Positions 5,409-11,999 of a DNA stretch of 27,862 bases are shown piece by piece. The notes under the pieces were generated by a model. That model made no database searches. It had not been told where the DNA came from and was given only the letters and a program-made list of their open reading frames with translations. The DNA lies in IMG/VR virus record IMGVR_UViG_3300034159_000063, positions 1 to 27,862 of that record; one strand, 5' to 3'. Every line of letters begins with the position of its first letter. Within the stretch, counting starts at the first letter, position 1. The DNA is from a virus. Made by a program: the position numbers and the translations under genes.

Positions 5409-6263
5409 ATGATCGGCAGGAATAAGGTACAGGCCCTGCAGGACGCGGCCACACTCCAATACGCCAACGGGAAGACCGTCGCCCGCCAGACGCTCGGCAG
5501 CGGGCGCTTCACCCCGCTCGTAGGGTTCCACGTGGAGGTCGGCCGCGATGAGGAGTTCGACCGGGCGATGTTCGATGCGGGCACGCCGCAGATCGAGATT
5601 AAGCACCAGCGCGCCGGCGGCGCCGAGATCGTGCGACACTGGTACCTGGGTGAGTCGGTGCGGCTCTACGTGATCACCAGTGGCCCCGTCGCCCCCACCG
5701 TGGCCACGTCGCTGGCGGGCCGCGCCGCCGCAGCGACCGCCGAGGCCGGCATCGGGCTGCGCTGGGGCGCCGGAGAGCGCTCGAAGATGGCAGTGCGCGG
5801 CTACCTCGATATCGGCGAAGCGCTGCCCCTGGTACAGCTGTCGGTGCGCTCGCGCATGACCGACGTGCTCCTGGGCGCTCTGATTGACCACGCCCGCGTG
5901 CTCGAAGCGGCGGACTCCCTGATCGACCGGGCGAAGCACCCGGCGCTCGTGACCTTCCACGAAGTCGCCCTGCCCCTCGGCCCCGCCGAAGAGCAGGAGT
6001 GGGGCAAGGGCGACACGGCGACGGTGGTGCCCTTCCAGAGCCTGCACCCCGCCGATGTGGGCGCCGCGTACCTGCGCGCCGTCTGGCGGCCCGACGGCGT
6101 CCACAGCGCCGCAGAGCAGGCGTGGGGCGCGACGCAGGCGTGGGCGGCGGAGTACGCTGAGGCCGACGACTCCAGCGACCCCACGCCGCCGCCCGCCGAG
6201 GATGTCGCCGAGGATGCGCCGGCCGAACCGCGCCACCTGGCCAAGCGCCGCTTCCCAGTGTGA
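5409..6263 (+). CDS. Hypothetical phage protein, 284 aa
   Basis: GGA lies 6 nt before the ATG at 5409. The protein has an N-terminal helix and a long mixed alpha/beta middle with a beta-rich 'GFHVEVGRDEEFDRAM' start, 'EIVRHWYLGESVRLYVITSGP', and 'YLDIGEALPLVQLSVRSRMTD'. The C-terminal tail is Asp/Pro/Glu-rich and probably disordered, ending in a basic tip (KRRFPV). An acidic tail after a folded core is seen in many phage DNA-metabolism proteins, including single-strand-binding ones, but no signature settles this. It is probably the first gene of the unit that runs to 8610. Confidence 0.6.
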   Translation: MIGRNKVQALQDAATLQYANGKTVARQTLGSGRFTPLVGFHVEVGRDEEFDRAMFDAGTPQIEIKHQRAGGAEIVRHWYLGESVRLYVITSGPVAPTVATSLAGRAAAATAEAGIGLRWGAGERSKMAVRGYLDIGEALPLVQLSVRSRMTDVLLGALIDHARVLEAADSLIDRAKHPALVTFHEVALPLGPAEEQEWGKGDTATVVPFQSLHPADVGAAYLRAVWRPDGVHSAAEQAWGATQAWAAEYAEADDSSDPTPPPAEDVAEDAPAEPRHLAKRRFPV

Positions 6264-6292
6264 TCGTCGCCGTAGTAGCAAGGAGTCCTGCG

Positions 6293-6796
6293 ATGTCTAT
6301 GTCCAAACAGCAGCTCCGCAGCAAGCTCGCCGAGGCCGAGGCGCACATGGCACGCCAGCACCGCAACCTCGTTACAATGGCGCAGTCGCGCCGGAGGTTT
6401 CGGGACGCGCTACGCAGCGCCCGCGCCGAGGTGTGCCGCCTGAAGATTGAGATCGCCGCCCTCGGCCCGATCATCGCCGCCGCCAAGGATCTGCGCCGCG
6501 CCGACACCTGGCAGCGCGGCGCCGCCTGCGAGTCCGACGATGACGCTGCCTGCGATGCCGTGGATCGCGCCATTGACGCGGTGTGCGCCGCCGTAGACGT
6601 GCGGCAGTCCGGGGAGCCGCCGCCGGCCTCTGAGGTCGAGTCCCTGCGCGCCGAGGTCGAGTCGCTGCGGGCGCAGCTGGCAGCGCACGGCGACGCGCTC
6701 TTGGCCGGCTTCGTGCCCGACGCGCCGGCGCAGGACGCCGAGGATGTCGCCGTGTTCCTGACGATGGACGCGCCGGGGGATGAGGTGGCAGGATGA
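6293..6796 (+). CDS. Coiled-coil protein, 167 aa
   Basis: AAGGAG 7 nt before the ATG at 6293 decides the start. The N-terminal 65 residues are a basic coiled coil (QLRSKLAEAEAHMARQHRNL), and a second heptad stretch (EVESLRAEVESLRAQLAAHG) lies at about 120-140. Two cysteines (about 79 and 88) sit in an acidic region. The tail is acidic. The stop overlaps the next start (ATGA). It is probably an oligomeric scaffold or accessory protein; no family recognised. Confidence 0.55.
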   Translation: MSMSKQQLRSKLAEAEAHMARQHRNLVTMAQSRRRFRDALRSARAEVCRLKIEIAALGPIIAAAKDLRRADTWQRGAACESDDDAACDAVDRAIDAVCAAVDVRQSGEPPPASEVESLRAEVESLRAQLAAHGDALLAGFVPDAPAQDAEDVAVFLTMDAPGDEVAG

Positions 6797-7173
6797 AAGA
6801 GGCGACACTGCCCCTCCTGCGCCCTACAGGGCGTGGCAAGGGCTACTTCAGCGGGCTGCGCGCAATCGACGCGCAGATCGGCGCAGCGCTCAGGGAGGAG
6901 GCCCTGGGCCACAAGGTCGGCACTGGCCTCACGCTGGGCACCTGCGCGCGGCTGGCGCTGCGCTACCGGCTCAAGATGGCGGCCCTGTTCACGCTCCTGG
7001 AAGATGCGAACATCATCCCAGCCGGGAGCTACGACAACCTGAGGCGTAGCAATATGCGCTACGGCGACGGCTACGCCCGCTTCGCCCCGCTGCGCCTGTT
7101 CGCCGAGTACATCGCCCGCAATGGCCTCCCTGAGGCTGCGCCGGGCTGCGAGGAACCGCTATGTACGCTTTGA
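6793..7173 (+). CDS. Hypothetical protein, 126 aa
   Basis: The ATG at 6793 overlaps the upstream stop by 4 nt, so the genes are translationally coupled. A basic, helix-rich protein with 'LKMAALFTLLEDANIIPAGSY' and 'RFAPLRLFAEYIARNGLPEA', both amphipathic helices. A cysteine pair near the end (GCEEPLC) is the only possible metal site. The 3' end overlaps the ASCH-like gene by 13 nt. No family recognised. Confidence 0.55.
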   Translation: MKEATLPLLRPTGRGKGYFSGLRAIDAQIGAALREEALGHKVGTGLTLGTCARLALRYRLKMAALFTLLEDANIIPAGSYDNLRRSNMRYGDGYARFAPLRLFAEYIARNGLPEAAPGCEEPLCTL

Positions 7174-7742
7174 CTCTCACCGCCCCGTGGGGCAGCCTCG
7201 TTGCCATCGCCGCCCAGCGCCCGGAGCTAGGCAAGCACTGGGAGACCCGCAGCTGGAAACCGCGCGGGCTGAGCAAGCCGCTGCGCTTCGCGATCCACCA
7301 GGGCAAGAACCTGAAGCCGGTGGGCGGGAAGCTCGGCCTTCAGGGCATCTGCGCCGACGCGCCGTTCTGGGCGGCGCTTGACTCCGCGCTCTACGAAGAG
7401 CGGCGGGATGCGCAGGACAACGCCTACCCGTCCTGGGACGTTGCCCGGCTGCCGCTGGGGAAGATCGTCGCCGTGGCCACGCTGGCCGAGGTGGGCCGCG
7501 CCTGCTGGGGCTACGAGGGACATCAGCCCGTCCCCGCCGTGCGCCGGCCCGATGGCAAGATCGAGAACGTGCCGCAGCCGGAGCTGAGCTTCGGCGACTA
7601 CACGCCGGGGCGCCTCATCTGGCGGCTCGTCGATATCATCGCCCTCCCCGAGCCGGTGGAGGCGCAGGGAAAGCAGGGGCTATGGATGCTCGGCGGGCGC
7701 GCGGCGGCGGCGGTCGCTGAGCAGATCGGGGCGGCGTCGTGA
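7161..7742 (+). CDS. ASCH/PUA-like domain protein, 193 aa
   Basis: The start 'MYALTLTAPWGSLVA' followed by 'KHWETRSWKPRG' and 'LRFAIHQGKNL' is the signature layout of ASCH-type PUA-fold proteins of phages: the first strand with a PW motif, the ETRSW motif, and a following strand with basic residue. A strand 'LGKIVAVATLAEV' and a late 'RLIWRLVDIIAL' complete the barrel. ASCH proteins bind RNA or modified bases. The gene overlaps both neighbours and immediately precedes a Mom-like DNA-modification gene, so recognition of nucleic acid or modified nucleotides is a reasonable inference. Confidence 0.7.
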   Translation: MYALTLTAPWGSLVAIAAQRPELGKHWETRSWKPRGLSKPLRFAIHQGKNLKPVGGKLGLQGICADAPFWAALDSALYEERRDAQDNAYPSWDVARLPLGKIVAVATLAEVGRACWGYEGHQPVPAVRRPDGKIENVPQPELSFGDYTPGRLIWRLVDIIALPEPVEAQGKQGLWMLGGRAAAAVAEQIGAAS

Positions 7743-8442
7743 GCGCGGCGATCTCCCTGGAGCTGGCCGACGATGCGGGGCTGGCCTGGGCGCAGGCCCG
7801 CATCGTCGAAGATCACTACCATCGCCGATCTGCTACCTCGTCAATCACCATGCGGCGTGGGGCGCGGCAGCGGCAGCCGGGCAGCGCACCGTCGGCGTGC
7901 TGATGTTTGGCAGGCCAGAGGCGACCCGCTGCTACGTCGGCGGCCTGACCTACGGCAGCGGCGACGATGTGCGCGCTGGGCGGGCGCAGTTCGACCGTTG
8001 GGAGCTGCTGAACCTGGCCCGCATCTGGATCCATCCCTGGTTCCAGGCCGGCGGCCTCTACTGTCGAGAGGATGAACTGCCCGGATTCACCGACCGGCGC
8101 GGCATCTGGCGCAGCACCCTGGCCAGCACGGCGATCTGCGCGGCCCTGCGACAGCTCAGCTACGACTACCTGCGCATCCGCCCGCCGGTCGATTGCGCCT
8201 ACCCCTACGCGATCCGCGCCGTGCTGAGCTACTGCGACACGCGAGTCCACCGGGGCGCGATCTACCGGGCCAGCGGCTTCAGCCTGGCCCGGCGCAACGA
8301 TGCCGGGATAGAGACCTGGTGGACATCCGCCGTCGCGCCGCTGTCGGCCGAGCAGGATGCGACGATCCGCCGCCTCTCCGAGCGTTCGCCGAGATCGCAG
8401 CGCATCCGGGCGGAGCGGTCGCAGCTGGAGCTATGGCCATGA
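7739..8442 (+). CDS. Mom-like GNAT-fold DNA-modification protein, apparent frameshift
   Basis: A GTG at 7739 (overlapping the ASCH stop) opens a frame reading 'LELADDAGLAWAQARIVEDHYHR', which stops at 7903. The remainder is in the -1 frame: 'PICYLVNHHAAWG' before the GTG at 7897, then to 8442. The joined product looks like a Mom/GNAT protein: 'VGVLMFGRPEAT', 'DRWELLNLARIWI', and near the end 'VLSYCDTRVHRGAIYRASGF', the acetyl-CoA-fold motif of the Mom family. Known role of the family: modifying adenine in phage DNA against host restriction. The shift lies about 7812-7842 and contains no slippery heptamer, so it is either a real indel or a sequence error. If translation starts only at 7897, the first strand and helix are missing. 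Confidence 0.6.
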
Positions 8443-8610
8443 CCCTCCGCAGCGTCTTCGCCGTCATCTTCGCCGAGGCCACTGCCCGCCAACGTCCCTG
8501 ACGATGCGACCCGCCGCGACTACATCAATCGGCAGGGCTGGCACCGTGTCGCGCTGAGCTGGGCGGCGCCGGCGCCGATGTTCCCTGAGGACACGCTGCC
8601 GCCGCTCTAG
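8439..8610 (+). CDS. Small protein with apparent frameshift
   Basis: The ATG at 8439 has GGAG 8 nt upstream and reads MTLRSVFAVIFAEATAR, stopping at 8501. One base later the other frame continues 'NVPDDATRRDYINRQGWHRVALSWAAP' to a stop at 8610. Dropping one C near 8490 joins them into a coherent ~56-residue protein. Both halves look coding (polar/hydrophobic pattern, no early stops). No family recognised. It is the last gene before the regulated promoter at 8718. Confidence 0.4.
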
Positions 8611-8630
8611 CGACAAACTCGCGCCAACTC

Positions 8631-8646
8631 GCGCCAGCGCTGGCGC
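8631..8646. other. 16-bp perfect palindrome
   Basis: GCGCCAGCGCTGGCGC, preceded by a direct repeat (ACTCGCGCCA twice). There is no T-run, so it is more likely a protein site or mRNA 3'-end stabiliser than an intrinsic terminator. It sits in the spacer between the gene ending at 8610 and the promoter at 8718. Confidence 0.45.
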
Positions 8647-8707
8647 AAGGCGAGCCTCTGGACTCAGCGGAGGCCAGGGGCTTCATCGTAGGATGGCGAT
8701 GATTTCC

Positions 8708-8751
8708 TTGAAAGTAGTTGACTTTCAAGATTGAAAGTAGTATACTTTCAT
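8708..8751 (+). promoter_or_regulatory. Promoter covered by two tandem palindromic operators
   Basis: TTGACT 8718-8723, 17-bp spacer, TATACT 8741-8746. Two 21-bp dyads of the same design, TTGAAAGT-n5-ACTTTCAA (8708-8728) and TTGAAAGT-n5-ACTTTCAT (8731-8751), are centred 23 bp apart. The first covers the -35 box and the second the -10 box. A repressor dimer on each site would shut the promoter fully. The transcript starts near 8753 and feeds the operon at 8785. Confidence 0.8.
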
Positions 8752-8784
8752 AGAGAGCAGTTAGACAGCATAGGAGACACGAAG

Positions 8785-9015
8785 GTGACATACGCAGAAG
8801 CAGCCAAGATCAAGGTCGGGGACAAAGTGACGATCACGTACCTCGACAAGCCGGAGCAGGTCACAGTCGTTGAGACAATCCACTCGGATCGATGGGGCAA
8901 GCAGATGGTTGTTGAGTTTCCCAGCGGCGCACAGGTCGCCGTAGGCTACAAGACGATGGCGGCGGGCTTCACGAGCGAGGCAGCGCGGCACGCCAACTCG
9001 CTCTTGGAGGCATAG
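8785..9015 (+). CDS. Hypothetical small beta-barrel-like protein, 76 aa
   Basis: GTG at 8785 with GGAG 8 nt upstream. Codons further upstream lie before or at the predicted transcript start, which rules out the longer frame. 'AAKIKVGDKVTITYLDKPEQVTVVETI' and 'KQMVVEFPSGAQVAVGYKTM' suggest a KOW/SH3-like barrel. It is first in the operon behind the double operator. No family recognised. Confidence 0.6.
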   Translation: MTYAEAAKIKVGDKVTITYLDKPEQVTVVETIHSDRWGKQMVVEFPSGAQVAVGYKTMAAGFTSEAARHANSLLEA

Positions 9016-9276
9016 ATGGCAAAGCGAGGCCCCGCCGCCGGTAGAGCAAAGACCGGCGGCGCTCGCTCCGGAGCCGGGGGCACGGTCAGCGAGATCCACA
9101 TCAGCAAGGAACACGCGAAGACGCTGCGCTCGCTGCTAAAGCTCCAGGCCAGCGGAAAGTACAGCCGCGAAGAGGTAGCGCGGTGGGTTGAGTCACAGAT
9201 CGACGCAGCATGGGCCGAGTACGACGCCGAGATCAGTGAGGCCATAGAAACAGCATGGGAGGGGGAGATCTTGTGA
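9016..9276 (+). CDS. Hypothetical protein with basic Gly-rich start, 86 aa
   Basis: GGAGG is 6 nt before the ATG at 9016, inside the end of the upstream gene. The first 23 residues are Lys/Arg/Gly/Ala-rich and probably disordered. The rest is helical (EHAKTLRSLLKLQ, SREEVARWVESQI, acidic end). The basic tail suggests nucleic-acid contact. No family recognised. Confidence 0.5.
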   Translation: MAKRGPAAGRAKTGGARSGAGGTVSEIHISKEHAKTLRSLLKLQASGKYSREEVARWVESQIDAAWAEYDAEISEAIETAWEGEIL

Positions 9277-9482
9277 TCAACGAAATCAAGCGTCTTATTC
9301 TCCGCCCAGAACCGCATCAGCGGCGTACGATCATCGCTGACATGATCACAAGCGGCATGACCATCAACGCTAAGGCACTGGCAGTGCAGTTCATGTGTAG
9401 CGTGAACTCAATCTATTTGAAGCACTGGACAGAGTGGCCGTTTGAGATCGAGGTTAAGGAATGGACGGGGCGACACACATGA
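9273..9482 (+). CDS. Hypothetical HTH-like protein, 69 aa
   Basis: The GTG at 9273 overlaps the upstream stop (GTGA). The middle, 'TSGMTINAKALAVQFMCSVNSIYLKHW', has the spacing of a helix-turn-helix (helix, turn at about MCS, recognition helix). This is a pattern reading and not a family match. It ends in a Trp-rich segment. It is co-translated with both neighbours. Confidence 0.45.
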   Translation: MINEIKRLILRPEPHQRRTIIADMITSGMTINAKALAVQFMCSVNSIYLKHWTEWPFEIEVKEWTGRHT

Positions 9483-9748
9483 TCACGATTTTCGTTGAGA
9501 AGTCGACGGATGGGTACGGTGAGGCGGCGGACTTCTTCGTGATGCGAGACGACGGCGCTGCCCAGCGCGAGCTGAGCGGCCCGTGGCGCACGGCGGATGT
9601 GGCGCAGGCGCAGGCCGAGAACGCCGCGCACAAGGCGGCTGGGGAAGGCAAACAGGCGATCTGGACGGTCAAGCCGGATGATGTGGCCCGGCGCGAGTAC
9701 GACCGGCGCGGCGAGCCGGGATCGCGGTCTGCGTGGATCGTGCGATGA
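9479..9748 (+). CDS. Hypothetical small alpha/beta protein, 89 aa
   Basis: The ATG at 9479 overlaps the upstream stop by 4 nt; a more distal ATG at 9461 has its Shine-Dalgarno too close. Beta-alpha pattern: 'ITIFVEKSTDG', 'ADFFVMRDDG', 'GPWRTADVAQAQAENAAHKAA', 'QAIWTVKPDD'. It ends in a basic tail. No family recognised. Confidence 0.5.
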   Translation: MITIFVEKSTDGYGEAADFFVMRDDGAAQRELSGPWRTADVAQAQAENAAHKAAGEGKQAIWTVKPDDVARREYDRRGEPGSRSAWIVR

Positions 9749-10257
9749 TCGACGATCTACGCCGCCTCCTCGCTCCCGTGCTGGCGCGGCGCCTCACCGC
9801 CGCTGAGCGCCGTGAGTTCGCCGCCGCGCTGGGCGAGCTGGCCGCTCAGCAGGCGGCGCTGGCCGAGGCAGACCAGCGCATCGGCCACCAGGTGCGCCGG
9901 GCGCAGATGGACTCAGCCCCGCGAACCGGCGGGAGGCCCAAGGGCACCGGGGCGCGCTTCCTGCGCTGGGAGCCGTCGCATGGTACAGGAAAGCATGATC
10001 GACGCACGGGGAGTCTTCATATTGGCCGTGCGCTATGGCAGGAGCTGGGGGAGCCGAGACACATGGACGTGCAGCGGCTCGGGCCATCCCTGGTGCTGCG
10101 ACCGTGCCTCCCTGGCATCGGCTGGACGGTGACGAAGCCGCCGAACGGGATGCCACGACTCAACATCGGCGACGAAGCGGCGGACATGCTGCGACTGGCC
10201 GAAGGCCGCTACCCCGCCGAGATCAGGGACGGCGCGATCATCGCGTCATGGAGCTGA
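9745..10257 (+). CDS. Hypothetical protein, 170 aa
   Basis: The ATG at 9745 overlaps the upstream stop (ATGA). The N-terminal ~55 residues form an Ala/Arg/Glu-rich helix. A Gly/Arg-rich linker (RTGGRPKGTGARFLRW) follows, then a beta-rich C-terminal half ('VQRLGPSLVLRPCLPGIGW', 'PRLNIGDEAADMLRL', 'RDGAIIASW'). Two-part layout; no family recognised. Confidence 0.5.
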   Translation: MIDDLRRLLAPVLARRLTAAERREFAAALGELAAQQAALAEADQRIGHQVRRAQMDSAPRTGGRPKGTGARFLRWEPSHGTGKHDRRTGSLHIGRALWQELGEPRHMDVQRLGPSLVLRPCLPGIGWTVTKPPNGMPRLNIGDEAADMLRLAEGRYPAEIRDGAIIASWS

Positions 10258-10260
10258 GCA

Positions 10261-10476
10261 ATGTGGATCAATGTGAGAGATGCGCTGCCGAGCAAGGACA
10301 TCGATGTGCTGGCCTGCATCGCGCAGCACCGTCAGATCATCGTGGCGCAGTGGGACGGCGCAGAGTGGTGCGCGATTGACTACGATCTCGACGAGAACGA
10401 GTGGTATCTCTTCGAGGTGCCCGCCCCGATCACACACTGGCAGGCGCTGCCAGTCCCGCCGAGTCTAATCGCCTAG
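10261..10476 (+). CDS. DUF551 protein, 71 aa
   Basis: It matches the DUF551 layout: an opening 'MWINVRDALPSKDIDVLACI', a middle strand pair with 'QIIVAQWDGAEW', and the closing 'ITHWQALPVPP'. This family is common in phages and prophages; its function is unknown. It starts 3 nt after the stop of the upstream gene and is the last gene before a strong terminator, so it closes the operon that begins at 8785. Confidence 0.75.
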   Translation: MWINVRDALPSKDIDVLACIAQHRQIIVAQWDGAEWCAIDYDLDENEWYLFEVPAPITHWQALPVPPSLIA

Positions 10477-10497
10477 CCCCGCCCCGCCCGCCCTGCC

Positions 10498-10528
10498 AAC
10501 CGCGCCACCTTCTGGCGCGGTTTTTCTT
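10498..10528 (+). terminator. Intrinsic terminator
   Basis: Perfect 10-bp stem AACCGCGCCA (10498-10507), 5-nt loop, TGGCGCGGTT (10513-10522), followed by TTT and then CTTT. It ends the operon 8785-10476. Confidence 0.9.
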
Positions 10529-10533
10529 TGCCC

Positions 10534-10608
10534 AGCTTTGCACCAACCTGGTGCAAGTCGGTGCAAAGCTGTGCAAGTTGGTATGTAAGGATAGCGTATA
10601 CCCTATCC
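10534..10608. promoter_or_regulatory. Cluster of inverted repeats (operator-like)
   Basis: AGCTTTGCACC (10534-10544) pairs with GGTGCAAAGCT (10560-10570). A second GGTGCAA at 10550-10556 makes a TTGCACC-n5-GGTGCAA dyad with the first. A further TGTGCAAG follows at 10571. Then GGATAG (10589-10594) and CTATCC (10603-10608) form a separate dyad; GGATAGCGT reappears inverted as ACGCTATCC at 10689-10697. No gene lies here. The cluster lies between the terminator and the excisionase promoter, so binding sites or an origin are both possible. Confidence 0.6.
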
Positions 10609-10703
10609 AGGCGTCAGGCATCCGAGCTTGGGTATGCGGAAAAACGTCCCTCGTTCGGCCACTTTCTGGCATCATTGGGCACTCCTAGACGCTATCCTGA
10701 CAC

Positions 10704-10762
10704 ATCGGCTATTATCGGCTATCATCGCCATCGTTGACACTGCAACGCCTGCTGTCTATACT
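10704..10762 (+). promoter_or_regulatory. Consensus promoter preceded by three 10-bp direct repeats
   Basis: TTGACA 10734-10739, 17-bp spacer, TATACT 10757-10762. Directly upstream lie ATCGGCTATT, ATCGGCTATC and the looser ATCGCCATCG (10704-10733), in phase with the helix and abutting the -35 box, the usual place for an activator or repressor. It drives the excisionase-like gene at 10791. Confidence 0.75.
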
Positions 10763-10790
10763 GGTTGGCATCTCTCGAAAGGAGCATGCC

Positions 10791-10964
10791 ATGCTAAGCG
10801 TCTCACAGGTAGCGGAGCGTCTGAACATCTCTGAGCCCGTGGTGCTGCGCCTTATCAGGAAAGGCGAGCTGCTGGCCTTCCGCGTCGGGAACGAGTATCG
10901 CATCGAAGAGGAGGCCCTGTCCGCCTACCTCGCACGGTCGGCGACTCGCCCGGCCACGCATTGA
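10791..10964 (+). CDS. Excisionase-family helix-turn-helix protein, 57 aa
   Basis: The ATG at 10791 has AAAGGAG 6 nt upstream. 'MLSVSQVAERLNISEPVVLRLIRKGELLAFRVGNEYRIEEEALSAYL' in short segments is a textbook excisionase-type (MerR-like) winged HTH: helix-turn-helix, then 'RKGELLAF' wing and 'YRI' strand. It lies near the integrase and has its own consensus promoter. It could be the excisionase or a small regulator. The stop codon TGA lies inside the next promoter block. Confidence 0.75.
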   Translation: MLSVSQVAERLNISEPVVLRLIRKGELLAFRVGNEYRIEEEALSAYLARSATRPATH

Positions 10965-10979
10965 TCGCCGTGCTATGCT
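10957..10979 (+). promoter_or_regulatory. Recurrent promoter block (extended -10 TGCTATGCT)
   Basis: CGCATTGATCGCCGTGCTA (10957-10975) is identical to the block at 20982-21000, 10 kb away. Here it is followed by TGCT to complete TGCTATGCT (10971-10979). It overlaps the stop codon of the excisionase-like gene. There is no -35 box at 17 bp, so recognition is probably by the TGn-extended -10. Confidence 0.7.
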
Positions 10980-11021
10980 GAGGCTACCGCCGCGCCGACC
11001 GTGCGCTGTTTCCTGTCCGCC

Positions 11022-11061
11022 CGGGCTCTTGCGGCGCGGCAGTTTCGCAACCGGGAGCCCG
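11022..11061 (+). other. Leader stem-loop that hides the Shine-Dalgarno site
   Basis: Outer stem CGGGCTC (11022-11028) with GAGCCCG (11055-11061) and inner stem TTGCG (11029-11033) with CGCAA (11046-11050), a 4-nt bulge between the two on the 3' side. The GGGAG ribosome site of the gene at 11064 is in the bulge and 3' arm, so translation could be low until the structure opens. Confidence 0.6.
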
Positions 11062-11063
11062 CC

Positions 11064-11204
11064 ATGCCGCGACGCATCAGCATTGTGATCTTCGCCCTGA
11101 CTCTGCTGGCCACGGCGATCACGCTGCCCGCCCTCGGGGGCGCGGCGCTATCCCTGATGCCCCTGTGGGCGGTGGCAATGGCCCTGCTGGCGTGGCGAGT
11201 CTAG
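11064..11204 (+). CDS. Small membrane protein, 46 aa
   Basis: The ATG at 11064 has GGGAG 6 nt upstream. Two hydrophobic segments, about 5-22 (ISIVIFALTLLATAITLP) and 25-44 (GAALSLMPLWAVAMALLAW), separated by a Gly. Two short segments with a basic start suit a small inner-membrane regulator or toxin-like peptide. Its leader can fold over its own ribosome site, a feature often seen for harmful small membrane proteins. No family recognised. Confidence 0.55.
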   Translation: MPRRISIVIFALTLLATAITLPALGGAALSLMPLWAVAMALLAWRV

Positions 11205-11367
11205 GCCCCTCAGCGACCCCTCGGAGCGCACCGCCATGGCCTCGATTCGTGAGCGGATTCGCCTTCGCCCCAACCTCGATTTTTCGACCCCGGTTGAGCG
11301 CGCCCTGACGCGGCGAATCGACCCGGCGGATCATGGCGACATGATCGAGAAGAGTTATTCCAGACAG
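11205..11367. other. Spacer with a possible truncated plus-strand frame
   Basis: A plus-strand ATG at 11236, with GGAG 9 nt upstream, opens a frame whose first ~40 residues look protein-like (MASIRERIRLRPNL) before running antisense through the HNH gene. This could be a gene interrupted by the HNH insertion. Otherwise nothing was seen. Confidence 0.3.
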
Positions 11368-11877
11368 TTACCTGCGCTCGGCCAAGTAGCGGATTGCGCG
11401 GGCCATGATTTCAGTATCGTCATGGAATGCGCCAATGCCGATATTGCATGCAGAACAAAGCAGCCCACGGATTTTCCCGGTGACATGATCATGGTCAACG
11501 CTGAGGTGACAGAGTGCGCCGCGAGAAATCTTTGTTTCTGGCCGCCCGCAGATCGCACAGACTCCGCCCTGGTCGCTAAGCATCTGGTCATAGTCGTCAC
11601 GAGTGATGCCGTAGTGTCTCTTCCAAGAAGAAGCCTTGCTGTCGTGGCGAGCATTGGGGTTGTTCGCGTAGTACCGAAGTCGATACCCCTTGTAAATCTC
11701 GGGCTTTTCCTTGCGCTGATCTCGGACAAAGGCATTTCGGCAATCACGGCATGCAGCAGACGGCTTATACCGACCGGATTTATTCGTAATGACGAACTGA
11801 TCCAGCGGTTTCGCCTCGTGACACTTGGGGCAGACTCGGGTACCGTCGGGGTGTTGGGGATGGGGTACAATAGCCAT
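11368..11877 (-). CDS. HNH endonuclease, endonuclease VII-like, 169 aa
   Basis: GAGGAGGT is about 8 nt upstream of the ATG at 11877. The C-terminal half carries the endonuclease VII/HNH zinc core: C107-x2-C110, 'VDHDHVTG' with H129 and H131, then C141-x2-C144 followed by N145. A second CxxC pair at 16-19 and 43-46 makes an N-terminal zinc knuckle. It is a free-standing phage nuclease read against its neighbours and placed between the small membrane gene and the integrase, as mobile (homing-type) HNH genes often are. It has its own minus-strand promoter (TATAAT at 11948-11953, TGG just upstream). Confidence 0.75.
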   Translation of the reverse strand: MAIVPHPQHPDGTRVCPKCHEAKPLDQFVITNKSGRYKPSAACRDCRNAFVRDQRKEKPEIYKGYRLRYYANNPNARHDSKASSWKRHYGITRDDYDQMLSDQGGVCAICGRPETKISRGALCHLSVDHDHVTGKIRGLLCSACNIGIGAFHDDTEIMARAIRYLAERR

Positions 11878-11918
11878 TGTCGTGACCTCCTCATAGGTTA
11901 CGGCCATCCCCCTGGCTG

Positions 11919-11953
11919 TTGACGCAGCGCAGGGGTTTCGTATGTTCATTATA
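11919..11953. promoter_or_regulatory. Divergent promoter elements for integrase and HNH gene
   Basis: Plus strand: TTGACG 11919-11924, 16-bp spacer, TATGTT 11941-11946, about 54 bp before the integrase ATG. Minus strand: TATAAT (11948-11953 as ATTATA) with TGG just upstream on its own strand, giving a TGn-extended -10 for the HNH gene. The two -10 boxes nearly touch, so initiation in one direction would hinder the other. Confidence 0.55.
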
Positions 11954-11999
11954 CCATAATCGGGCGTTTACGGCATTACAATGCGGAAAACTTCGCTCT

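Noticed and set aside
7800-7905. Programmed -1 frameshift in the Mom-like gene
   Set aside because: No X-XXY-YYZ heptamer or obvious stimulatory stem in the overlap; an indel or sequence error is simpler.
11236-11922. A 228-residue plus-strand gene
   Set aside because: Most of it is antisense to the clear HNH gene; only the first 40 codons look coding, so it is listed as a possible remnant.
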